Positions 17,081 to 24,618 of a stretch of DNA of 64,000 nt are shown here, piece by piece. The notes below the pieces were generated by a model that saw nothing but the letters and a program-made list of their open reading frames with translations, did no database searches and was not told the DNA's origin. Made by a program: the position numbers and the translations under genes. The stretch's first letter is position 1, and each line of letters begins with the position of its first letter. The DNA comes from Chloroflexota bacterium (GTDB lineage: Bacteria > Chloroflexota > Anaerolineae > Aggregatilineales > J027): positions 1 through 64,000 of the forward strand of contig JACRBG010000044.1 in NCBI GenBank assembly GCA_016234595.1. The letters run 5' to 3'.

Positions 17081-17848
17081 ATGATTGAAATTCCCTCTGG
17101 AAGATATTTTATTTCTCACTCTTATAAAGATTCGGTAATCAGAGATGAGATGATTAACCTACTTCCAGTTGACGTTGAACCTTTCATTTTCCCGCCCATT
17201 AAGGCCACACCAGCGGAGTTTGTAAGTAATCATTTGATAGATGCTATTTTAAAATGCAATGGGATGATTTACCTAAATGAAGGTCAGTCAGCCAAATCAT
17301 TTTGGGTAGCATTCGAACGCGATTATGCCCTACGTGCTAACAAACCCGTCTTTGCTTATACCCCCTCGGCCTGCATAATTGAATCCCACGAAGCACCTCC
17401 CCTAGATTTAGCAGTTTTTCCTAGCTACAAACACCATGAAGAATCGCAAGTACAAACAGTCCTCGAATTTATGAGAAAAAACCGCTATTTCGATTTATGG
17501 ATAGATAGGGAACGATTAAAAATTGGAGACATGTGGGCAGATAAACTTGAAGAAGGTATTTCAGACTTTATCAAGCGGGGAGGATATGTCGTAGTCTTTT
17601 GGAGCGGCGTCTCGTCTCAAAATGAATGGATAATGAAGGAAACTCTCTCAGGTCTACAACAAAATCGCGTGGTGGTTGCTGGTATGGAGGACGCCTCTAT
17701 ACCTGACTTTATATTAAATTTGGAATCAGCTTATTATGTGCAATTAGTTGACGAGAATGGCTTGAGTTTGAATCGGGTTGATGATATTATTGTGCGTCTT
17801 TACTGGCTTATTTTTCGCAATCAATATCCTGAATTAGTCTATGAATAG
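17081..17848 (+). CDS. Tandem double-TIR-domain protein
   Basis: 255-aa soluble protein with two TIR-like domains in one chain. TIR 1 (about 7-95) begins with strand A Y-F-I-S-H-S-Y-K-D and carries the S-x-x-S-F-W-V-A-F-E block with Glu79, followed by NKPVFAY. TIR 2 (about 110-225) begins with a degenerate A strand (VFPSYKHHEES), has the BB-loop region LWIDRERLKIGDMW and the block S-x-x-N-E-W-I-M-K-E with Glu187. Glu at this position is the catalytic residue in NAD-cleaving TIR domains. I start at the ATG at 17081, whose product opens directly at strand A. Base composition is AT-rich compared with neighbours. A signalling or defence role is inferred; no partner effector or sensor domain is fused. 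Confidence 0.8.
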   Translation: MIEIPSGRYFISHSYKDSVIRDEMINLLPVDVEPFIFPPIKATPAEFVSNHLIDAILKCNGMIYLNEGQSAKSFWVAFERDYALRANKPVFAYTPSACIIESHEAPPLDLAVFPSYKHHEESQVQTVLEFMRKNRYFDLWIDRERLKIGDMWADKLEEGISDFIKRGGYVVVFWSGVSSQNEWIMKETLSGLQQNRVVVAGMEDASIPDFILNLESAYYVQLVDENGLSLNRVDDIIVRLYWLIFRNQYPELVYE

Positions 17849-17859
17849 AGCAATAATTG

Positions 17860-17887
17860 TTTGTGATAAAGTCGCTTCTATCACAAA
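17860..17887 (+). terminator. Stem-loop after the TIR gene
   Basis: Perfect 9-bp arms TTTGTGATA (17860-17868) and TATCACAAA (17879-17887) with a 10-nt loop, 12 bp after the stop. There is no U-tract, so it may be a weak terminator or an mRNA-stabilising hairpin. Confidence 0.45.
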
Positions 17888-18014
17888 TTCCCCATTCTAA
17901 TGGTCAAATACGCCCCTCCTCCATAACCAATGACACCACTTGACAAACCCCTACCGTTTCACCATCCAGCCTAATCGCTTTTTTCCCTTATGCCACACAA
18001 ATCTGAATGGCCTT

Positions 18015-20603
18015 TCATTCTGACCGTATCGCCTCCACCGGTTGAATCCGCCCGATGCGCCACGCCGGATATAACCCCGCCAGCAATGCCGCTAAAATAG
18101 CTACAGCAAAGGCCTGTGCAAAAAACTGCCATCGGATAAAAATCTCCATAGACCAGCCAAAACTCCGCAGGTTGATGACCTTAATCAGCGCCATTGCCAG
18201 CGCCAACCCCACTGGCATCGCCATAATCCCGGCCACTGTCCCCATAATCCCTGTTTCCCAAAGCGTCAGCCGCAGCATTTGTTTTTGCGTCAACCCGTTG
18301 GAACGCATAATCCCAATCTCACGTCGCCGTTCCAATTGCAATGCCATTAACGCGCTCAAAATGCCGATAAACGCCACCACTGTCGCCAGCAAATTCAGCG
18401 CCCCGGTAATGGCAAATGTCCGGTCAAACACCTCGATCGCGCTCTGGCGTAGCTCACGGTTGGATTGAATGAGCAATTGTGATCCCGACAATTCATCTTG
18501 CACCCGGGCCACCACCTCATCAATATCCGCGCCGGGTTCAACATACGCCCCCATCGCGGTGATATTATCGTCATTCCATAGGCGGCTATAGGCATCGAGG
18601 CCAATCGTCACATGGCCCTGACTGGTAGTGTAATCCTGATAAATCCCCAATACTGGAAATTCATAAGGCCCTTGTTCGGTCAGCAGGGTAATGGTCAAAT
18701 CGTCACGCCATTGAATGCCTCGACTGTTGGCAAATGGTTCGGTCAGTAGAACGGCATCACCATTCACCACGCGGTCATAAATTTCGGTTTGGCTTAAATC
18801 CACTTGATGGACAAAATGGCGGTGGCCCTCAGAAATATCGCTCATAATCGCGCTCAGTGGCACAGGCCGATCGTCGCCTACTTCCGCCACAACCGCTGTG
18901 CGGGTATAGACCACGCGGCTAACCCCCTCGATACTCCTGACCCGTTCAATCAAATCGCGGCTGATAGGAGTGGCCGTTTGACTGGCTGTGCCATTGGGAG
19001 GGCTGATAAAAATGTCGGCCCGTAGGGTTTGATTCAGCCAATCTTCAACGGTGATGCGGAACGATCCGACCATAATCGTCACACCGACAATGACACTGAC
19101 CGCCAGCATCAAGGCTGCAATAGCGACACTGGTGCGGCTGAGGTTGCGTAAAATACTGCGCGGAGCCATCCGCCCAACCAATCCGCCTAATTTTCCGGTG
19201 AAGGGCGGCAGCAATGGCATAATCAATAGGACGACAATTGCAGTCAGCAGCGCCAAACCGATGATGATAGAAAATATTCCGGTAAAGTTGATCATCAAGG
19301 CTTGAAATCGTAGCAGGCCCACCCCCATAATCGCCATGAGGATACCTGCAACCGTAATATATGGGATGATTTTGAGGGTGCGCTGTTCAAGATCGCTGCG
19401 CCGACTCGCGCTAATGGGTGGCGTATTGGTCGCTTCATAGGCAGGCAGAAACGCTGCAAACAGAGCCGCCCCCACCCCCACCACAAACCCCTTAATGAGT
19501 GTAAAAGCCGAGATATGGATCGTCTGCACTGTCACGGTGAAAAACACGTCGTTGATGCTCTGGGTGACGACTTCGACAGTCGCCCGCCCCAAAATAATGC
19601 CCAACCCCAACCCAAACAACGCCCCAATGCTGCTTAACAACAGGGCTTCGGTAATCACCAGTGCAAAAATTTGGCGGCGCGTCACCCCGATACTGCGTAA
19701 AATGCCGATGACAGGGCGACGCTGCACCACACTGAACATGACGGTGTTGTAGACCAAAAACATGCCCACAATCAGCGCCAATAAACTCAGGGCGGTCAGA
19801 TTCAATTTAAAGGCATCGGTCAATTGTCCTACCGCATCACTGCGGGCACGGGCGGTGGTCAATGCGGCCCCCGGCGGCAAAATAGCTTTGATATCCACCA
19901 GCGCGGTTTGACCTTCGGGGGTGTCAGGGTCAATAATCAGGTCAATCCGGCTCAATTTGCCCTGCATCCCTAACAATTCTTGGGCAGTGCTAATGTCAGC
20001 GATGAGCATCCCTTGCAAGGCTTGGCGAGCCAGTGAATCCGAGGTTTGTAGCAGGCCTATGACGGTCACGATGTATGTTTTATCGCCGTATTGCAGGGTC
20101 AGGGTGTCATTGGGGCGGATGTTATATTGCTTGGCTAAGTCCTCGCCCATCAAAATCGTATTGGGCTGAATAAAAAATCGCCCCAATGCCAGCATATCTG
20201 GCTCGTCCGTCCCCGTGTCAATCGCGTTTTTGGTGTTGATGTAATTCCGAAAGGGTGGTTCAGCAAAGGGATCAACCCCAAACAGACGCAGGGGCTGTTT
20301 ATCTAATTCCAGTGCGACGACATAATCCGTCACTACCGGAGCCGAAGCCCGCCAGCCGATTTGGGTACGAATTTGGGTGTATAGCGTCTGGTCGAGTCCA
20401 TTCGGGCCGCCCGTAATTTCGTGGGTGGCTTTGCCCGTGATGGATTCGGTGCTGAGTTCAAAGGCTTTGCTGGCACTGTTGTTGGCGATGTCAATGGCGA
20501 CCATCATGGCGACACCAATCATCACCCCAATAATCAGCAGCACGCTTTGAATCGAACGCCGCCGGATGTATTGCAGCATAATGCGAAATAGGGTGGGCGA
20601 CAT
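18015..20603 (-). CDS. ABC transporter permease, FtsX/MacB family with two FtsX units
   Basis: 862-aa membrane protein. The N-terminal helix (about 18-38) is followed by a MacB-type external domain (about 40-250), an FtsX core with three helices (about 268-400), further helices at about 420-465, a second MacB-like external domain (about 510-720) and a final FtsX core (about 745-855). This doubled layout is common in DUF214-type permeases that move lipids, lipoproteins, antibiotics or peptides outwards. The gene begins 3 bp after the stop of the ATPase gene, so the two form one transporter. The substrate cannot be told from sequence. Confidence 0.93.
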   Translation of the reverse strand: MSPTLFRIMLQYIRRRSIQSVLLIIGVMIGVAMMVAIDIANNSASKAFELSTESITGKATHEITGGPNGLDQTLYTQIRTQIGWRASAPVVTDYVVALELDKQPLRLFGVDPFAEPPFRNYINTKNAIDTGTDEPDMLALGRFFIQPNTILMGEDLAKQYNIRPNDTLTLQYGDKTYIVTVIGLLQTSDSLARQALQGMLIADISTAQELLGMQGKLSRIDLIIDPDTPEGQTALVDIKAILPPGAALTTARARSDAVGQLTDAFKLNLTALSLLALIVGMFLVYNTVMFSVVQRRPVIGILRSIGVTRRQIFALVITEALLLSSIGALFGLGLGIILGRATVEVVTQSINDVFFTVTVQTIHISAFTLIKGFVVGVGAALFAAFLPAYEATNTPPISASRRSDLEQRTLKIIPYITVAGILMAIMGVGLLRFQALMINFTGIFSIIIGLALLTAIVVLLIMPLLPPFTGKLGGLVGRMAPRSILRNLSRTSVAIAALMLAVSVIVGVTIMVGSFRITVEDWLNQTLRADIFISPPNGTASQTATPISRDLIERVRSIEGVSRVVYTRTAVVAEVGDDRPVPLSAIMSDISEGHRHFVHQVDLSQTEIYDRVVNGDAVLLTEPFANSRGIQWRDDLTITLLTEQGPYEFPVLGIYQDYTTSQGHVTIGLDAYSRLWNDDNITAMGAYVEPGADIDEVVARVQDELSGSQLLIQSNRELRQSAIEVFDRTFAITGALNLLATVVAFIGILSALMALQLERRREIGIMRSNGLTQKQMLRLTLWETGIMGTVAGIMAMPVGLALAMALIKVINLRSFGWSMEIFIRWQFFAQAFAVAILAALLAGLYPAWRIGRIQPVEAIRSE

Positions 20604-20606
20604 TTT

Positions 20607-21395
20607 TTAGAGACCACCTCTAACCGCTTCCAATTGAGCCATTGAATGGGCTAATTCGGCGTGCATTTTCGCTTCGAGTTCGGCCTTAATTTCAGCCCCA
20701 ATCCGCAATCGTTCGGTGTCTTCTATCAATTTACCGTCTTCAATGCGAAATACCCTGTCAGCGTAGGGAATGATGTCCATGCTGTGGGTTGCCATAATCA
20801 GTGTTTTGCCAGCGTCACGGGTCATGTTCAGCAGCAATTTAAGGATGGTTTCGCCTGTGTGGTGGTCAAGATTGCCCGTTGGCTCATCGGCCACAATCAA
20901 ATCGGGTTGATGGACGATAGCCCGTGCAATGGCAACGCGCTGCTGCTGCCCACCTGAAAGCCGATCCGGGTAACTTTTTTCACGCCCCGCCAAGCCCACT
21001 TTGGCAAGTACATCAGTGGCTTTAATCTCGGCTTGTTTGCGTGAATTACCCTGTAACTCATAAGGCAGGGTTACATTTTCCATCACAGTCAGCGTGGGGA
21101 TGAGGTTAAAAGACTGGAAAATAATGCCGATATGGTTGCGGCGAAAAATGGTACGGGTATGTTCACTGAGGGTCGTGATGTCAGTGCCATTGACAATTAC
21201 CCCGCCATCATCGGGAGCATCAATGCCACTCATCAAATTGAGCATGGTGCTTTTGCCGCTGCCTGATGGCCCTAACAAAACGGCAAATTCACCTTCATAA
21301 AACTGGATGGTGACTTCATCCAGAATGACTCGTTTATTATCGGTTTCGGTGTAACTTTTGGAGAGGCTGACCAGTTGGACTATCGGTTTTGGCAC
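20607..21395 (-). CDS. ABC transporter ATP-binding protein, LolD/MacB type
   Basis: ATPase of 262 aa from the GTG at 21395. A frame to an ATG at 21479 exists, but the promoter elements at 21437-21466 fall inside that extension and the extra residues do not resemble the family. Walker A is GPSGSGKST, the Q-loop region follows, the signature is LSGGQQQRV, Walker B is LIVADEPTG and the H-loop His is in MATHS. All are intact. The short loop after the H-motif and the [14 protein letters not shown] segment are typical of the LolD/MacB group. It powers the adjacent FtsX permease, which starts 3 bp after its stop. Confidence 0.94.
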   Translation of the reverse strand: MPKPIVQLVSLSKSYTETDNKRVILDEVTIQFYEGEFAVLLGPSGSGKSTMLNLMSGIDAPDDGGVIVNGTDITTLSEHTRTIFRRNHIGIIFQSFNLIPTLTVMENVTLPYELQGNSRKQAEIKATDVLAKVGLAGREKSYPDRLSGGQQQRVAIARAIVHQPDLIVADEPTGNLDHHTGETILKLLLNMTRDAGKTLIMATHSMDIIPYADRVFRIEDGKLIEDTERLRIGAEIKAELEAKMHAELAHSMAQLEAVRGGL

Positions 21396-21436
21396 GGCGA
21401 ACCCTGTAGTGATTTTTGCTATGAGGTATAAGCGTG

Positions 21437-21466
21437 ATTGTACTGGGTGCATTGTTAATGGGTCAA
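21437..21466 (-). promoter_or_regulatory. Sigma70-like promoter of the ABC exporter operon, -35 inside a palindrome
   Basis: On the minus strand TTGACC (21466-21461) is followed after 18 bp by TACAAT (21442-21437), each 5/6 to consensus. Transcription would start near 21430, about 35 nt before the GTG. The -35 lies in the palindrome TGGGTTGACCCA (21459-21470), a possible repressor site. Confidence 0.6.
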
Positions 21467-21497
21467 CCCACCTGTGCAATTTCTCACAAATACCTCA

Positions 21498-22595
21498 TTA
21501 AAACAGGGGAAGTTGACCTTGCCGATTGGGATCATCTATAGCGGTAGGGCGCTGACCGTTTTCTAGGGCCAGAAGCCATTGTTTGCGCCACAGACCACCG
21601 CCATAGCCGCCGAGCTTGCCGTCTTTGTTGACGACACGGTGGCAGGGAATGACAATCGCAATGCGGTTTAGGCCATTGGCATGACCAACCGCCCGTTGCC
21701 CTTTGGGTGCACCAATATGCTCGGCCAATGCTTCATACGACAAAGTCTTGCCATAAGGGATCTCGAGCAGCGCTGACCAGACCTTTTGTTGGAAGGGTGT
21801 TCCGGGATAAACCAGCGGCACAGTGAATTGCTGCCCGTTGCCCTCAAAATAGCTACCAAGTTCTGCTTGGAGCTTGACCAAATGCTCATTCGAACCCGGT
21901 ACGACACTTTGCTTAAATAGACGCTGAAGAGTTAAAAGCTGGGTTTCCAGCATCCGGCGATCCGTAAACTCTAAAAGGCAGATACCTTCATCCGAGGCCC
22001 CTGCGATAAGCGGCCCGACGGGGCTTTCTATCCATGTTGTAAAAATGCACTGACCCTCGCGACTTTGCCCCGGTGGTTGTCCAAACATACGCTTAAACGC
22101 CTCCCGAAATCCACTATGTGATTGATAGCCATGCTCAAAGACGACATTATCTATCTCCGCACCCTCACGGATAGCTTCAAATGCTACCCCTAATCGCCGC
22201 GCCCGACAATATGCTTGAAAGGTCATGCCATAGCGCTTGATAAAAAATCGCCGTACCCGTGCTGGATCAACCCCGCGTGTTCGCAAATCGCCATCTTGCA
22301 GCCGAACTGAGGGATCGCTTTCAATTTCGTTGACCAGTGGCGCGACCCAGTCGGGTAACTCACCTTTGATTTCTAACGGATGGCAGCGTTTGCATGGACG
22401 ATATCCTGCAAAAAGGGCCTCGCGGACAGTGGCATAGAATTCGACGTTTCTAGGGTAGGGTTTGCGGGCAGGGCATGAAGGCCGACAAACAATTCCGGTG
22501 GTGCGTACCGCGACAAAAAAGATGCCATCATAGGACTCATCGCCGTTTTGATAGGCCCGTATCATTTCTTCAACCGGGGGTAGCAGGCTAATCAT
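21498..22595 (-). CDS. ada: Bifunctional Ada: methylphosphotriester repair, AraC-type regulator and O6-methylguanine-DNA methyltransferase
   Basis: 365 aa from the ATG at 22595, chosen because GGAG lies 9 nt upstream. The N-terminal Ada zinc domain has Cys37, Cys41, Cys68 and Cys71 (V-C-R-P-S-C and P-C-K-R-C); Cys37 matches the methylphosphotriester acceptor. An AraC-type helix-turn-helix segment covers about 95-190 (FIKRYGMTFQAYCRARRLG, GYQSHSGFREAFKRMFG). The C-terminal MGMT domain (about 195-345) has the acceptor Cys318 in I-P-C-H-R-V. All key residues are intact, so it should repair alkylated DNA and act as the switch for the adaptive response. It stands alone between the ABC exporter and an esterase. 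Confidence 0.96.
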   Translation of the reverse strand: MISLLPPVEEMIRAYQNGDESYDGIFFVAVRTTGIVCRPSCPARKPYPRNVEFYATVREALFAGYRPCKRCHPLEIKGELPDWVAPLVNEIESDPSVRLQDGDLRTRGVDPARVRRFFIKRYGMTFQAYCRARRLGVAFEAIREGAEIDNVVFEHGYQSHSGFREAFKRMFGQPPGQSREGQCIFTTWIESPVGPLIAGASDEGICLLEFTDRRMLETQLLTLQRLFKQSVVPGSNEHLVKLQAELGSYFEGNGQQFTVPLVYPGTPFQQKVWSALLEIPYGKTLSYEALAEHIGAPKGQRAVGHANGLNRIAIVIPCHRVVNKDGKLGGYGGGLWRKQWLLALENGQRPTAIDDPNRQGQLPLF

Positions 22596-22701
22596 TGGAA
22601 CTTTCTCCACACACCACACTGGTTTGCATGGCTTGAATTGTACGATTAGCCCACTGTTACTTCCACCGAAAAATGAACATTATCATTTGGCCGAAAATGG
22701 C

Positions 22702-23541
22702 TTAACTTAGCCCCATTAGAAATTTTAGGGCATCGGGGAAACGGCGTGCCCAGTCACTCTCGCTATGTGTCCCACCCTCTTCCTCAAAATAGAGCAGGTC
22801 ATGGCCTAATGAATAGCCTTTTTTCTCTAACGATTCAATGGCTTGACGCGAATGAAACATCAAATAACTAATGCCCGTGTTCGTTTTGCGGCGATTGCTC
22901 TCATTCGTGCCCACATCCAGATAAACTTTGCCGGGGAGATAGGGGGCATGATTGAGGAATTCTTGGATACGTGGCATTCCAACCCACAAAGCGGGGCTGA
23001 ATGCGGCGACAGCCCCAAAAATTTCGGGGTGATGGAAAAATCCGTAGAGACTGATAAGCCCGCCCATTGATGACCCTGCAATGGCTGTGTTGTCGCGGTC
23101 GGGCAAGGTACGGAAATGCCGATCCACCTCCGGCTTGATGGTCTCCACCATAAAACGTAGATAGTCATTTCCCCGCCCCTTACCAAAACGAGGATGGTCA
23201 AAGGGGTTGTATTCCTGCTGGCGCTGTTCATTGTTGGGAATACCAACCACAATGATCTCCGCACGTGCCCCAAATTCAGCGGTCAGCATTTCAATGGATT
23301 CATCTACCTGCCATTCGCCCGCATAGCTGGTGGCGGCATCAAAGAGGTTTTGCCCATCTTGCATATAGAGGACAGGGTAGCGGCGCTGGCTCATTTCCGG
23401 CCAATCATAGGATGGCGGCAGATAAACCAATACATCCCGTGTATTGTGTAGCTGCGGGCTTAGAAAGTTTTTTTGGACTTTGAGGTTGCCCGTAACACTA
23501 TGCTGGGCCGGGTCTTGATCGAGCAAATAATCTTGCCACAT
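22702..23541 (-). CDS. Alpha/beta-fold esterase (enterochelin esterase / esterase D type)
   Basis: 279-aa soluble protein of the PF00756 putative esterase family. Visible features are RDVLVYLPPSY and YPVLYMQDGQNLFD near the N-terminus, the nucleophile elbow G-S-S-M-G-G (about 157-162), the acid candidate in YLDVGTNES (about 208-216) and the catalytic His in GGTHSE (about 257-262). No signal peptide is present. The family hydrolyses diverse esters including siderophore lactones and acyl thioesters. No siderophore genes are adjacent, so the substrate is open. Confidence 0.9.
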   Translation of the reverse strand: MWQDYLLDQDPAQHSVTGNLKVQKNFLSPQLHNTRDVLVYLPPSYDWPEMSQRRYPVLYMQDGQNLFDAATSYAGEWQVDESIEMLTAEFGARAEIIVVGIPNNEQRQQEYNPFDHPRFGKGRGNDYLRFMVETIKPEVDRHFRTLPDRDNTAIAGSSMGGLISLYGFFHHPEIFGAVAAFSPALWVGMPRIQEFLNHAPYLPGKVYLDVGTNESNRRKTNTGISYLMFHSRQAIESLEKKGYSLGHDLLYFEEEGGTHSESDWARRFPDALKFLMGLS

Positions 23542-23660
23542 AATCGCTCCGCGATGACTTTTTCTCTATGTAGAGGCTGAAAAAAAGATGTGTTCTTACA
23601 AAATCCTCTACTGTGGCCCGCGCAGTTGTAGCAATAGCTATTTGGCTTGTCTAGGTTTGG

Positions 23661-24086
23661 TCAGTTCAACGTCAGCAGATAGGCGATTAAATCCGCGATT
23701 TGTTGTTTCGAGAGTTTATCATCATATTTTGAAAACATGGTGTTGCGATAGCCCTCAACCACATGCTGGCCGGGCGCAATGATGCTGTTTAATAAATAGG
23801 CCTCGGCTGTTTCCCCGTCTACCCGATCACCAGCGTCGTTGGCGATACTCTTTAAACTTGGTGCTGAGGGGCCATCTTCTCCATCCGTTGTATGACAAGT
23901 TTTGCAGGCAGGGGCATCACCATCGCCCCGCTCAAAAAGTCCTTTGCCCACCTCGACATCGCGTTCGGTTGGCAAATCAGCCACGCTAAAAGCCGCTTCC
24001 TTGCTATCATCTTGACAGGCGACTAAGCCTAGCATAAGCATCGCCAAAACTAGGATCGGCCATCTAAAAAACATCTTCATCAACAT
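23661..24086 (-). CDS. Lipoprotein c-type cytochrome (monoheme)
   Basis: About 141 aa. The signal peptide ends in lipobox LVAC, and the mature part has one heme-binding motif C-K-T-C-H with a distal Met candidate in RNTMFSKYDDKL. It is a class I monoheme cytochrome anchored by lipid outside the membrane, likely an electron carrier. Several closely spaced starts exist (TTG 24089, ATG 24086, 24080, 24074); I use 24086. The start overlaps the 3' end of the upstream DUF4864-like gene by about 20 bp, so the two are coupled. The gap up to 23541-23660 holds no gene that I can support. Confidence 0.9.
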   Translation of the reverse strand: MLMKMFFRWPILVLAMLMLGLVACQDDSKEAAFSVADLPTERDVEVGKGLFERGDGDAPACKTCHTTDGEDGPSAPSLKSIANDAGDRVDGETAEAYLLNSIIAPGQHVVEGYRNTMFSKYDDKLSKQQIADLIAYLLTLN

Positions 24087-24483
24087 CAATCCTCACAACG
24101 CCATCCGTCATCCAACACCCCATATAAGGCGGCAGTTTTTGACGGGAAAGGGTAAAAACATAGTTAATAGACTCGCCATCGGCACTTAGGATGGTCACAA
24201 GTTGTTGGGCCTCGGCGTCCACAATGTTAATGGGGCCATATTCAACCCCTACCCAGTTGAGAATGGGGGCATAGAGTGGGTTTTTGACCAATTGGATAAA
24301 GCGGCTGACCGGGCCAGTGATGGTGCGATTGGCGGGCGAGGCAAACTGAAAAGCCACACGAATACCATAATCTGGCACGGGCTCATCATTATTTTGTAAA
24401 GCCTCTAGCTGAATTTTGACCACCATATGAGGCGGCAGTTCAGGAATGGGTTGTGGCAGCAGGTCATCGGCATTGAAATTCAT
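24064..24483 (-). CDS. DUF4864-like protein
   Basis: About 139 aa from the ATG at 24483; the open frame continues to 24579 but that extension is Cys-rich and looks untranslated. The chain has VVKIQLEALQNND, A-F-Q-F-A-S-P-A-N-R, a T-G-P-V-S-R-F segment and the VGVEYGPINIV and GCWMTDGVVRI strands, a pattern I associate with DUF4864, an NTF2-like fold of unknown function in bacteria and plants. No signal peptide is seen. It overlaps the lipoprotein cytochrome gene, so a link to electron transfer is possible but only from context. Confidence 0.7.
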   Translation of the reverse strand: MNFNADDLLPQPIPELPPHMVVKIQLEALQNNDEPVPDYGIRVAFQFASPANRTITGPVSRFIQLVKNPLYAPILNWVGVEYGPINIVDAEAQQLVTILSADGESINYVFTLSRQKLPPYMGCWMTDGVVRIDVDEDVF

Positions 24484-24618
24484 GGCGTCAGTACCTATTT
24501 TGGATGAAAAACGCGAAAAATAGTGTACACCAATTTGCACCTCGCATCTACCGCTTTTACAATTGCAGGTGACTAGCATGATGTTGGTCAGGGTACTATC
24601 GAGAGGATATGCGACGGC

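Noticed and set aside
23542-23660. Small plus-strand gene at 23588-23782
   Set aside because: It runs through the cytochrome c gene in antisense, lacks a ribosome binding site and has no conserved feature.
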